Shown here: positions 8,599 through 16,678 of the stretch, one piece after another
Layout: the number at the start of each line of letters is the position of its first letter
Numbering within the stretch: position 1 is the first letter of the stretch
Source of the DNA: a bacterium
GTDB lineage: Bacteria > Planctomycetota > UBA1135 > UBA2386
NCBI GenBank assembly: GCA_030432695.1
Contig: JAUILN010000008.1
Location: 248,001-312,000 of the forward strand
Direction of reading: 5' to 3'
Length of the DNA stretch: 64,000 bases
Made by a program: the position numbers and the translations under genes
Notes under the pieces: model-generated
The model's database searches: none
What the model was told of the DNA's origin: nothing
The model's input: only the letters and a program-made list of their open reading frames with translations

Positions 8599-9738
8599 TC
8601 AGTCCACCGCCGCGCCGCGCACCATCGCCCGCACTCCGAGCCCCCCGTGCCGGGTCAGGAACGCGGTCTTCAGCGGCAGGCCGGTGCGCAGCGCGAGGCG
8701 ACGGTCGGCGGACAGCAGCGCGAGGCGCCATCCCTCGGGAAGACGACCGAGCACCGCACCGATCGACTGCCAGAGGTTCACGAGCCGGGCGTCGCCGACG
8801 CGCTTGCCGAACGGCGGGTTGCTGACCACCGCACCCACCGCCCCCGGATCGACGAGACCCGGCGCATCGCGCCAGTTGCCTTCGACCACTTCCAGGGCCG
8901 CAGCGACGTCGGCGCGCTCGGCATTGGCGCGCGTCGCGGCGACGGCTCCGGCATCGCGGTCGGCCGCGCCGATCGGCACGGTGACCTCGCGATGGCCGGC
9001 AGCCACCGACCCGCGAAGGGCCGCAGCGCGCTCCGCGTCGAAATCGCATAGCTGCTCGACCGCGAAGGTCCGGCCTTCGCCCGGCAATCGCCCGGCAGCG
9101 ATGCGCGCCGCGACGATCGGCAGCGTGCCGGAGCCGCAGAACGGGTCGACGAACGGCATCGAGGGATCCCAACCCGACGCCAGCACCAGCGCGTGGGCGA
9201 GGTCCTCGCGCAGCGGCGCCTTGGCACCCTCGAGCCGCCAGCCCTGGCGGTGCAGCGGCGCGCCGGCGGCGTCGCAGGAGATCGTCACGGTCTCACCCTC
9301 GACCCGCACCAGGATCGCGAGCGGCGCCGAGCCGTCCGTGGCCGGCTCGGGGGCCGGCCCGAGCTGCTCGCGCAGCGCCAGCTCGACGCGCTCGGCGACC
9401 GCGCCGCTGTGGTAGAGCTTCGTGCGCCGGGTCGTCGCCCGGACTTCGAGGCGCGCATTGCGCGGCAGCCAACGCGTCCAGTCGATCCGGTCGCAGCGCC
9501 GCCGCAGCTCCGCGAGGTGATGGCAGGGGAACTCGGCGAGCCGGACCAACACATGACTCGCGGTGCCGAGGTGCAGGCAGAGCGCGAAGGCATCGTGCAG
9601 GTCGCCGCGGAGCGCGAGACCGCCGGATTGTTCGCGGACCGAATCGGCCGGGACCAGGCCGGTCGCCGCGAACTCACGGGCACACCACGGCTCCAGGCCG
9701 GGCAGGCAGGCGACGAACAGATCGAGGGCAGTGTCCAA
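8599..9738 (-). CDS. rlmL: THUMP-domain 23S rRNA guanine-N2 methyltransferase, RlmL-like
   Basis: About 379 residues. A ferredoxin-like/THUMP N-terminal half (about 1-160) contains L-F-V-A-C-L-P-G-L-E-P-W. The methyltransferase half has F-V-D-P-F-C-G-S-G-T for SAM binding and the catalytic motif V-S-N-P-P-F-G-K-R. RlmL/YcbY-type enzymes methylate 23S rRNA on guanine N2; the fused RlmK half found in E. coli is absent, so it may be a stand-alone RlmL or a tRNA-targeting relative. No ATG fits; the start proposed here is TTG at 9738, immediately before the family-like segment and 8 nt after a TAGAGT box. It is divergent from the RlmN-like gene, 74 bp apart. Confidence 0.8.
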   Translation of the reverse strand: MDTALDLFVACLPGLEPWCAREFAATGLVPADSVREQSGGLALRGDLHDAFALCLHLGTASHVLVRLAEFPCHHLAELRRRCDRIDWTRWLPRNARLEVRATTRRTKLYHSGAVAERVELALREQLGPAPEPATDGSAPLAILVRVEGETVTISCDAAGAPLHRQGWRLEGAKAPLREDLAHALVLASGWDPSMPFVDPFCGSGTLPIVAARIAAGRLPGEGRTFAVEQLCDFDAERAAALRGSVAAGHREVTVPIGAADRDAGAVAATRANAERADVAAALEVVEGNWRDAPGLVDPGAVGAVVSNPPFGKRVGDARLVNLWQSIGAVLGRLPEGWRLALLSADRRLALRTGLPLKTAFLTRHGGLGVRAMVRGAAVD

Positions 9739-9746
9739 CGAATCGC

Positions 9747-9774
9747 ACTCTATGGACGCGCAGCCACAGGTCGA
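9747..9774 (-). promoter_or_regulatory. possible leaderless promoter for the RlmL-like gene
   Basis: On the minus strand TCGACC (9769-9774) is followed by 16 nt and TAGAGT (9747-9752), then 8 nt to the TTG start at 9738. The arrangement and the 16-nt spacer match those before the genes at 256 and feoA, which supports both the unusual TTG start and the reading of TAGAGT as a -10 element. Confidence 0.4.
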
Positions 9775-9812
9775 TCTCGAACTCCCCGGCACGGGTATGC
9801 TGCGGCGTTCCG

Positions 9813-10859
9813 ATGGACGAACGCCTCGACCTGCTGAGCCTGACGCGCACCGAGTTGCTTGCCGCAGCCCGGGCCCGGCTGGCCCACGGCGCGGGGTTCG
9901 CGGCGGGCATCCAGGCGCAGACACAGCGCGAGGGCCGCTTCGACCCCGCGGCGCTGGGCGCGAGCGATCGCGCGGTCGAGGCCTGGCGCGACGCCTTCCG
10001 CCTCGACCTGCCGGTGGTCGACGGCATCGACCGGGAACCGGGCGCACACGGGGTCACCACCGAGAAGGCCGGGCTCCGCTTCGCGGACGGCCGCAGCGTC
10101 GAGACGGTGCGGATCCCGATCGGCGCGCGCAGGCAGAGCCAGTGCGTGTCGAGTCAGGTCGGCTGCCGGATGGCGTGCCGGTTCTGCGAGACGGCGCGGA
10201 TGGGCCTGGTCCGCCAGCTCACCGCCGGCGAGATCGTCGCCCAGGTCGTCGCCTGCCGGCGCGCGCTCGGTTGGCAGCCGCGGAGCCTGGTGTTCCAGGG
10301 CATGGGCGAGCCGCTGGACAACGTCGACGAACTGCTGGTCGCGCTGCGGGTCCTCGCCGACGCGGGCGGGCTCGGCTTCGGCCACGCCGCGATGACAGTC
10401 TGCACCGCCGGCCACGTCGACGGCATCCGGCGCCTCACCACGTTGGGCTGGTCGCGGCTCAACCTGTCGCTGAGCCTCAATGCCGCCGACGACGACCAGC
10501 GCCGGGAGCTGATGCCGATCCAGCGCTCCTGGCCGCTGGCCGAGGTGCAGCGCGCGCTGATCGACTGGCGCGGCCGGCCGAACGCTCAACTCGGGATCCA
10601 CTGGTGCCTCCTGCCCGGGCTCAACGACCGCCGCAACGACGCCCGGGCGATCGCGCGGTTCTGCGCGCCTCTGGGCCGGATCATGGTCCACCTGATCCCG
10701 TTCAATCCGGGCACGGCGCCGCTGACCCGCGCGCCGACCGAGGACGAGATCGTGCGCTTCGTCGGCTGGCTGCGCGAAGAGGGCCTGCCGGTGCGACGGC
10801 GGATCACCAAGGGGCGCGACGTCGCGGCGGCGTGTGGTCAGCTCCGCCGGGTGCGCTGA
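9813..10859 (+). CDS. rlmN: RlmN/Cfr-family 23S rRNA adenine C2 methyltransferase
   Basis: 348 residues. The radical SAM cluster ligands are C118, C122 and C125 in V-G-C-R-M-A-C-R-F-C. C111 in Q-C-V-S-S-Q-V-G-C and C341 in A-A-A-C-G-Q-L match the two extra cysteines of RlmN, one of which carries the methyl group in the ping-pong mechanism. Other family signatures are F-Q-G-M-G-E-P and L-S-L-N-A. RlmN methylates C2 of A2503 in 23S rRNA (and some tRNAs); Cfr methylates C8, and the sequence alone does not fully exclude it, but a housekeeping RlmN is far more likely. The ATG lies 11 nt after TATGCT. It is divergent from the other rRNA methyltransferase. Confidence 0.9.
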   Translation: MDERLDLLSLTRTELLAAARARLAHGAGFAAGIQAQTQREGRFDPAALGASDRAVEAWRDAFRLDLPVVDGIDREPGAHGVTTEKAGLRFADGRSVETVRIPIGARRQSQCVSSQVGCRMACRFCETARMGLVRQLTAGEIVAQVVACRRALGWQPRSLVFQGMGEPLDNVDELLVALRVLADAGGLGFGHAAMTVCTAGHVDGIRRLTTLGWSRLNLSLSLNAADDDQRRELMPIQRSWPLAEVQRALIDWRGRPNAQLGIHWCLLPGLNDRRNDARAIARFCAPLGRIMVHLIPFNPGTAPLTRAPTEDEIVRFVGWLREEGLPVRRRITKGRDVAAACGQLRRVR

Positions 10860-10874
10860 CCGGCCAGCTCCCAT

Positions 10875-11108
10875 TCAGCGCCCGCGACGGATCCGACGCC
10901 GGACCAGATCGACCGCGCGGCCGATGGTCATCACACACGGGTCGCAGGCGCTGCCGCAGCAGTACCGGGAGTCGCTCGCCGGGTCCTTCTCGGCCTGGCG
11001 GCGCACTTCCCTCGCCCAGGACGCGTGCAGCCCGACCTTGACGAGCGCCTCCTCGACGAAGCGGTCGATGTCGTCATCGGTCGGGGTCGGGCGGGCGGAG
11101 AACCACAT
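10875..11108 (-). CDS. small Cys-rich protein
   Basis: 77 residues, with a helical acidic-to-basic first half and a cluster of four cysteines in Y-C-C-G-S-A-C-D-P-C followed by a basic helix ending R-R-R-I-R-R-G-R. The C-C-G-S-x-C-x-x-C pattern recalls the short oxidoreductase-like N-terminal domain found in small bacterial and eukaryotic proteins, though I cannot confirm that by search. The cysteines could bind a metal or form disulfides. It is convergent with the RlmN gene (15 bp) and sits beside two tRNA-Gln genes. The ATG gives a coherent protein without a clear ribosome-binding site. Confidence 0.6.
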   Translation of the reverse strand: MWFSARPTPTDDDIDRFVEEALVKVGLHASWAREVRRQAEKDPASDSRYCCGSACDPCVMTIGRAVDLVRRRIRRGR

Positions 11109-11223
11109 GGCGGAAGCGAGTCGTCTGCCGGGCGGAGATGGATGCAGGAGGCCCGTTCCAGGACGGCCGGTCGGCCCGTACAGACGGAAGGCCCCGAGCC
11201 TTGCGACCCGGAGCCTCCGAGGC

Positions 11224-11295
11224 TTACCCCGCCAGGACTTGAACCTGGAATGGCTGGACCAAAACCAGCAGTGTTGCCAATTACACCACGGGGTA
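11224..11295 (-). tRNA. tRNA-Gln(UUG)
   Basis: 72 nt on the minus strand. The acceptor stem pairs TACCCCG with CGGGGTA, followed by discriminator A; CCA is not encoded. The anticodon arm is GCTGG-TTTTGGT-CCAGC, so the anticodon is TTG (reads CAA). The T arm is CCAGG-TTCAAGT-CCTGG. All four arms fold without mismatch in the anticodon and T stems. Confidence 0.95.
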
Positions 11296-11490
11296 TCAGG
11301 CGAACCGGGCCGGACGTACCGGCCCGAAACGACGCGACCGCCTGACGATCGGTGTGCCTCCCAGGGACCCGCTTCGAGCTGCGTCGCGACAAGTCGCCAC
11401 GCTCTCTCCGACGGACATCCCGACAGTCACGACTCGCCGCCAGCCGGTCGGCCGGGGGCTCCTCCGGCCGGATGACCGGGGAGCAAGGTG

Positions 11491-11562
11491 TTTCGGCACA
11501 AGGACTTGAACCTTGACTAACAGAACCAGAATCTGCCGTGCTACCAATTACACCATGCCGAA
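11491..11562 (-). tRNA. tRNA-Gln(CUG)
   Basis: 72 nt on the minus strand. The acceptor stem pairs TTCGGCA with TGCCGAA, with discriminator A and no encoded CCA. The anticodon arm is GCAGA-TTCTGGT-TCTGT, anticodon CTG (reads CAG). The T arm is CAAGG-TTCAAGT-CCTTG. It lies 195 bp from the other tRNA-Gln, in the same orientation, with a very similar D arm, which suggests an ancient duplication that provides both glutamine isoacceptors. Confidence 0.95.
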
Positions 11563-11694
11563 TCATGGTGCCGACGAGGACGGGACGGGTCCCGGCCTCA
11601 CAGCGGGCGGAGGAAACTAGCACGACGCTCGCCGACCGTCCACCGGTTTCCGCCGCGGGGAGCCGGCCTCGACGCGATTCCGAACCTCGACCGG

Positions 11695-12960
11695 TCAGCT
11701 CGGGCGCCGCAGCAGCTCGCGCAACACCGCACCGAGGACCTCGAACGCCGAGCGTTCGCGGACGAAGCGTCGGCCGATCGGAGCGATCCGCCGAGTCCAG
11801 GTCCGACTGACCCCGTCGACCGTGAGGCCGAAGCAGACCGTCCCGACCGGCTTGTCGTCGGTGCCCCCACCCGGCCCGGCGACCCCGCTGACCGCCACCG
11901 CGATCCGGGCACCGCTGGCCGCGGCCGCGCCCGCCGCCATCGCACCGACGACCGGCTCCGACACCGCGCCGTGCTCCTCGAGCAATGCCGCCGGCACGCC
12001 GAGATCGTCGCGCTTGCGCTGGTTCGAGTAGGTCACCCAGCCGCCGCGGTAGACGTCCGAGGAGCCCGCTACGTCGGTGAGCATGGCCGCGATGATGCCG
12101 CCGGTGCACGACTCCGCGGTCGCCAGATCGAGGCCTGCGCGACGCAACTCGTCGAGCACCCGCGCCGCCGGCTCGGCGTCACCTCGGTAGAGGAAGTCGT
12201 CGCCGAGTTCGACCTCGACCTCGTCGGAATGGCGCTGGGCCAGGGCGTCGGCGACCACGGGATCGGGATCGCGCGCCACGATGCGCACCGACAACAGGCC
12301 GTAGTGCGCGGTCACTCCGACCGTCACCGGACCGTCGACCACGGCCATGCGCGCGGCAAGCCGCTCCCCCAATGCAGCCTCGGTCGGACCGAGAACTTTC
12401 AGGGTCCGGTGAGCCGCGGGCACCAGCCGATCGGCGAACCGTTCGCGGAGGGCCGGCTCGACGTGGGCACCGAGCATCGCCTTCATCTCCGCGGGCACCC
12501 CGGGCAGTGCGTAGACCGGCGTCCCGCCGATCTCCATCACCAGCCCGGGCGCCGTGCCCCAGCGATTGCGCAGCGCGGCACCGCCGAGGGGAACCAGCGC
12601 CTGGCGTCGGTTGTCGTCGGTCGCCCGGCGTCCACGCGCCTGCATCCATTCGTCGATCCAACGCCAGGACTCGTCGTGGAAGGCGAGTTCGACCCCCGCC
12701 GCGGCGGCCAGCGCGTGGCGGGTCCGGTCGTCCTCGGTCGGGCCGAGACCCCCGGTCACGACCACGCAGTCGGCACGTGCCACGGCGTCGGCGAGCGCCG
12801 GCACCAGATCCGCCATCGGATCCCCCACGACCGCGAAGCGCGCGGCACGGAAGCCGAGGGCCTCCAGCCGGTCGGAGATGTACGCCGAGTTGGTGTCGAT
12901 CCCGCGGCCGTGGACCAGTTCGTCCCCGACCGCCACGACCTCGAGGACCGGCGTGCTCAC
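11695..12960 (-). CDS. cinA: CinA-like nicotinamide-nucleotide amidohydrolase
   Basis: 421 residues. The N-terminal molybdopterin-binding-fold (COG1058-type) domain has V-G-D-E-L-V-H-G and G-G-L-G-P-T-E-D-D. The C-terminal CinA domain (from about 260) has E-S-C-T-G-G, with the nucleophile serine, and V-S-G-V-A-G-P-G-G-G-T. The full-length two-domain form hydrolyses nicotinamide mononucleotide and ADP-ribose in NAD salvage; the link with competence is limited to certain species. The start is GTG at 12960, whose last two bases are shared with the tatC stop (GTGA overlap), so the two are translationally coupled. Its length matches the family. Confidence 0.9.
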   Translation of the reverse strand: MSTPVLEVVAVGDELVHGRGIDTNSAYISDRLEALGFRAARFAVVGDPMADLVPALADAVARADCVVVTGGLGPTEDDRTRHALAAAAGVELAFHDESWRWIDEWMQARGRRATDDNRRQALVPLGGAALRNRWGTAPGLVMEIGGTPVYALPGVPAEMKAMLGAHVEPALRERFADRLVPAAHRTLKVLGPTEAALGERLAARMAVVDGPVTVGVTAHYGLLSVRIVARDPDPVVADALAQRHSDEVEVELGDDFLYRGDAEPAARVLDELRRAGLDLATAESCTGGIIAAMLTDVAGSSDVYRGGWVTYSNQRKRDDLGVPAALLEEHGAVSEPVVGAMAAGAAAASGARIAVAVSGVAGPGGGTDDKPVGTVCFGLTVDGVSRTWTRRIAPIGRRFVRERSAFEVLGAVLRELLRRPS

Positions 12961-13934
12961 GACTCCTCGGCGACCTGCCGCGCCTCGACTCGCGCCGTGA
13001 GCAGGAGCCCGATCACGAACAGCACGATCATCGGGATCGCCATCATGATCATCGTCATCGGGTCGGGCGGGGTGACCATCGCTGACACGATGAAGAAGCC
13101 GAGGATCACGAACCGCCAGTTCTTCTTCATCGACGCGTGGCTCATCAGCCCGACCTTCTGCACCGCGAGCATCACCAACGGCAGCTGGAAGACCACCCCC
13201 AACGCGGCGGTGAGCGTGAGCAGGAAGCTGAAGTACTGCGAGACCCCGAACATCGGCTCGACGTTGCTGAAGTCCATCAGCCGGGTCAGGAACATCAGCC
13301 CGGTGGGGACCACCGCGAAGTAGCCGAACAGCACGCCGATGGTGGCGAGGCCGAGTGCCGCGGGGAACAACCGCATCACCACGCGGCGCTCGTGGCGGTA
13401 GAGGCCCGCGGCGATGAAGGCCCAGACCTGGTACAGCACCACCGGCAGCGCGATGATCAGGCCGAACAGCAGCGTCGCGGCCATGAAGACCCAGAAGTCG
13501 TCGAGGCCACCGAGCGCCTTGAGGCTGCGCGGGATGCCGAAGCCCGTCCAATTGTGCAGCTGGTTCTGGGCTCGTTCCGGAAAGTTCCCGCTCAGGATCT
13601 CCTCGGAGTTCTCGAGGCTCCAGCGGATCTGCTCCAGCTCCTTCTCCATGAGCGGCGGCTGGATCTCCCCGGCCTCGTTCCGCGCCAACTGCTCGCGTTG
13701 GTACTCGACGAAGTCGGCATAGGCCGAGTCCCACATCCGGTGGTAGGGCGCCACGTAGATGTCGGTGACCTCCGCCTTGAACGGCGTCACCACGATCACC
13801 CCGGCCAGCATCGCCAGGATCGACCAGATCAGCCGCTTGCGGAGTTCGTCGAGGTGATCCCCGAACGACATCCGCGGCAGCTCCTCCTCGGGCTCCTGCT
13901 CCTGCTTGATCGGCTTGGTGCTCGTCGTGGTCAT
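12957..13934 (-). CDS. tatC: TatC, twin-arginine translocase receptor subunit
   Basis: 325 residues from the ATG at 13934. After a charged N-terminal segment, F-G-D-H-L-D-E-L-R-K-R-L begins the conserved TatC cytoplasmic region that reads the twin-arginine signal. Six membrane segments follow, with V-T-P-P-D-P near the last. The loop between TM1 and TM2 is expanded, with a roughly 70-residue acidic insertion compared with the E. coli protein. TatC recognises folded cargo with RR signal peptides and works with TatA/B, which are not in this window. cinA overlaps its stop codon. A TAGAGT box lies 8 nt before the ATG. Confidence 0.93.
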   Translation of the reverse strand: MTTTSTKPIKQEQEPEEELPRMSFGDHLDELRKRLIWSILAMLAGVIVVTPFKAEVTDIYVAPYHRMWDSAYADFVEYQREQLARNEAGEIQPPLMEKELEQIRWSLENSEEILSGNFPERAQNQLHNWTGFGIPRSLKALGGLDDFWVFMAATLLFGLIIALPVVLYQVWAFIAAGLYRHERRVVMRLFPAALGLATIGVLFGYFAVVPTGLMFLTRLMDFSNVEPMFGVSQYFSFLLTLTAALGVVFQLPLVMLAVQKVGLMSHASMKKNWRFVILGFFIVSAMVTPPDPMTMIMMAIPMIVLFVIGLLLTARVEARQVAEES

Positions 13935-13942
13935 CCGCGCGC

Positions 13943-13970
13943 ACTCTATGCGGGATCCGCCCGAAATCGA
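13943..13970 (-). promoter_or_regulatory. possible leaderless promoter for tatC
   Basis: On the minus strand TCGATT (13965-13970), a 16-nt spacer and TAGAGT (13943-13948) precede the tatC ATG by 8 nt. The -35 match is weak (three of six), but box and spacing repeat those at 256 and 9738. Confidence 0.35.
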
Positions 13971-14058
13971 AGCCGGGCCGCCTCCGCCCAATGGCGGGGA
14001 CGACCCGAAGAGGCCCGGAGCGCGATCGATCCGCTCGGGCAACCCGTCGACAGGCCCG

Positions 14059-15438
14059 TCAGCGCGAGATCAGGTCGTCGGTCAGGCGCAGGTACTGCCG
14101 CACCTTGGACAGCGGCGCCATCTCGATGCGCAGGAACTGCGCCTTCTTGAACTCCTCGCTCTCCTCGATCGGCGCGAAGCCCGAGCCGTCCTCGTTGATC
14201 GAGTCGCCACCGACCAGGATCAGGTCGACCGCTGGGTTCAGTTCGTCGACCACCCGGTTACCGAGGTTTTCCAGCAGCGACTTCAGGAGCGGCCGGGTGT
14301 ACGGCTGGCTGAAGCGACCCATCAGGTAGATGTTATGGGTCATGTCCGGGCTGTAGAGATCGTTGCGGATCTGGTCGCCCGGGACGATCGGATCGAAGCG
14401 ATCGACGAGGCCGGTGACGCGGACCTGCGAGCGGGTCTGCTCCAGTCGGGTCACGGTGCCGTAGGCCTTCACCGTGTCGGTGCCGGTCTTCAGGATCTCG
14501 AAGGTCGTGCCCATCGGCAGCATGTCGGCGCGGCCGAGGTTGATCCACGCCAGGCCGGTGACCTGCGAGGCCTCGAGAACCATGCCATCGGGTGCGTCGG
14601 TCGGGTTGATCAGACGGACCTTGTCGGCGGCGGCATCGATCCGCGCGTTGAGCGTCTCGAGTTCCTTGTTGAGCGCCGCGACCTGCTGCAGGTGCTCGGC
14701 CTGCATGTCGGACTTCTCCTCGCGGATACGGATCACCTCGGTGTTCGCCGCGCGGAGCGTGTTCTCGAGTTCCTCGCGGTCCGCCGCGTAGTCCTCTTCC
14801 TTCTGACGCAGCTGGCTGTTGAGGTCTCGCTGGCGCGAATCGTGGTCGCGGGTGAGCTGGGCGACCGAGCCCTGCACGGTCTGCAGCTCGTTCTGCACCG
14901 TCTTCCGATCGGTCTGCAGCGACGCGAGCTGCTGCTCGAGCGAGCTGATGCGGTTGGTCACGCTGCCGAACAGGGTCGAGACTCCGGTGGTCTGCGGGAC
15001 CTTCACGCTCTGCGCGAAGCGGTCCATCGCCTCCTTCACCTGCGAGGGCAGCGTCGCGTTCTTGATCGAGATCTTGTCGATGCCCGCGTCCGCCGAGGTG
15101 ACCTGCGTGCCGTCGACATCGTAGCGCCAGCCGTCCTTGCCCTTGTAGACGCCGGTCTCACCGACCACGTCGCGCACCGCTTCGACGTAGTGCTCGTAGA
15201 TGGCGATCTTGTCGGCCATCTCGCGCTCGCTCTGCACCGCGTCGTTGCGGATCCGCTCCAGCTCATTGTTCTTCTCGAGCGTCACGTAGCCGAAGCCGAG
15301 CGCGCCGAGGAACAGGACGAGCATGATGAGGAAGAAGAAGATGTTGACGTGCGCCGCGCCCGACTCGGGGTTGGGACGGGCCGGGTTCCGCTGCGCCATC
15401 TGCTTCATCGCCTGGTTTGGGTTGGAGACGTTCTGCAT
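14059..15438 (-). CDS. single-pass membrane protein with coiled coil and BRCT-like C-terminus
   Basis: 459 residues from the ATG at 15438 (weak GGA upstream). An N-terminal tail of about 35 residues, rich in Asn, Pro and Arg, leads into one hydrophobic segment (residues ~37-57, V-N-I-F-F-F-L-I-M-L-V-L-F), then a long acidic helical region with many heptad-like E/Q/L/R residues (~150-300). A compact strand-rich domain follows, then a last ~90 residues of BRCT-like pattern: Y-L-M-G-R-F-S, T-R-P-L-L-K-S-L-L-E-N-L-G, V-D-L-I-L-V-G-G, E-E-F-K-K-A-Q and L-S-K-V-R-Q-Y-L. The charge balance suggests N-in/C-out, which would put the BRCT-like part outside. The function is unknown; a cell-envelope scaffold is one possibility. 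Confidence 0.75.
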   Translation of the reverse strand: MQNVSNPNQAMKQMAQRNPARPNPESGAAHVNIFFFLIMLVLFLGALGFGYVTLEKNNELERIRNDAVQSEREMADKIAIYEHYVEAVRDVVGETGVYKGKDGWRYDVDGTQVTSADAGIDKISIKNATLPSQVKEAMDRFAQSVKVPQTTGVSTLFGSVTNRISSLEQQLASLQTDRKTVQNELQTVQGSVAQLTRDHDSRQRDLNSQLRQKEEDYAADREELENTLRAANTEVIRIREEKSDMQAEHLQQVAALNKELETLNARIDAAADKVRLINPTDAPDGMVLEASQVTGLAWINLGRADMLPMGTTFEILKTGTDTVKAYGTVTRLEQTRSQVRVTGLVDRFDPIVPGDQIRNDLYSPDMTHNIYLMGRFSQPYTRPLLKSLLENLGNRVVDELNPAVDLILVGGDSINEDGSGFAPIEESEEFKKAQFLRIEMAPLSKVRQYLRLTDDLISR

Positions 15439-15743
15439 CGTCGGGTTTCCGGGAGCCTGATGCGCCACCACGCCTGCGACGGGAGCGCTGCAGTGCGTTG
15501 CTACTGTGAGCACCGCTACAGTGAATGGGGGCACACGAGATGGGACACGCCCGAGGGGTGAGGGCATGCCGGTTTCCGGCGGACTCGGCCCGGCCGGGAT
15601 CTCGAGAGAGGGGTCTGGAGAGATCGGCGGCGGATTCTAGGGACGGCCGCCGACGGGGGTCAAGGCAGGAACGCCGGTCCTGCCGATCGACACGAAACAC
15701 CGCGACCACCCCGCGCGTCCAGGGAAACGTGTCGGAGCCCGCG
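15439..15743. other. divergent intergenic region with a direct repeat
   Basis: About 300 bp between the coiled-coil protein (minus) and coaE (plus). It holds two copies of GCTAC(T/A)GTGA at 15500-15509 and 15515-15524, starting 15 nt apart. They are in a relatively A/T-rich pocket and could be operator half-sites for the divergent promoters. I see no RNA gene and no convincing open frame with a family match. Confidence 0.35.
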
Positions 15744-16391
15744 ATGAAACCCCAGAACATGCCCCTGCGCCCCTCCGCCGGGCCCCTGGGCGGCCCACTG
15801 GTCATCGGACTGTGCGGCGGGATCGCCAGCGGCAAGTCCGCGGTCGCCGAGCTGTTCGAGGCCGCCGGCTGCCTGTGGATCGACGCCGACCGGATCGCCC
15901 GCCAGGTCGCCGAGGACGCGGCGGTCCTCGAGCTGATCCGGAAACGCTTCGGCGACCGGGTGATCGGCCCGGATGGGGCACTCGACCGCGCGGCGCTGGC
16001 CAGCGAGGTCTTCGAGGACGCCCGCGCACGGCGCGACCTGGAGCGGATCACCCACCCGCGGATCCGCGAGCGGATCGAGGACCTGCTGGCTGCCGGCGAG
16101 GCGGCGCGCCGCTGCATCCTCCTCGACGTCCCGCTCCTCCACGAAGCCGGCTACGCGGACCGCTGCGACGAGATCGTGTTCGTCGACACCTCGGACTCGG
16201 TCCGCGAACGACGCGCCCGGTCCCGGGGCTGGGCCGATGGTGAACTGGCGCGCCGCGAGGCCGCCCAGCTGCCCCTCACCGTGAAAAGGTCGCACTCCAC
16301 CGCTATCCTGTCGAACGATGGATCGCTCGAGTCGACGGAGCGACGCGTCCGCGAACTGCTGACCCGCTGGACAGCGGAACGCGGCGCGTGA
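15744..16391 (+). CDS. coaE: dephospho-CoA kinase
   Basis: 215 residues. The P-loop G-G-I-A-S-G-K-S follows the first strand (I-G-L-C-G), and W-I-D-A-D-R-I-A-R holds the family's acidic D-A-D motif. H-P-R-I-R-E and L-L-D-V-P-L-L-H-E-A-G complete the signature. The enzyme phosphorylates the 3' hydroxyl of dephospho-CoA, the last step of coenzyme A synthesis, in the cytoplasm. ATG at 15744 has GGAG 8 nt upstream; a second ATG lies 15 nt downstream. The stop is followed by about 290 bp before the rho homologue. In many bacteria coaE and rho are neighbours, which fits this order. Confidence 0.92.
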   Translation: MKPQNMPLRPSAGPLGGPLVIGLCGGIASGKSAVAELFEAAGCLWIDADRIARQVAEDAAVLELIRKRFGDRVIGPDGALDRAALASEVFEDARARRDLERITHPRIRERIEDLLAAGEAARRCILLDVPLLHEAGYADRCDEIVFVDTSDSVRERRARSRGWADGELARREAAQLPLTVKRSHSTAILSNDGSLESTERRVRELLTRWTAERGA

Positions 16392-16678
16392 CCTGCCCCT
16401 GAGCCCGGCGCCTGCCCTACCCAGCTCCCGAGTCCACGTCCGCCGCCCCCTCTCGCACCGGCCGGCGAACCCGACCCCCGGGAGTCCCGAAACCGCACCC
16501 TCCCCCTGCACCCGCGGCCGATCCGATCGGCCAGGCCCCACGGTGCTCCCGACGCGGCGCGCCGACCGACCACGCCGCGGCTCCTCGACCCCTCCAGCCG
16601 TCCACGCCGTTTCCGAGCCCGGCGCGCACCGTGCCCGGCCCGAACGCGCCGCCGCATCGCACGCGGCCCCACCCGCGC

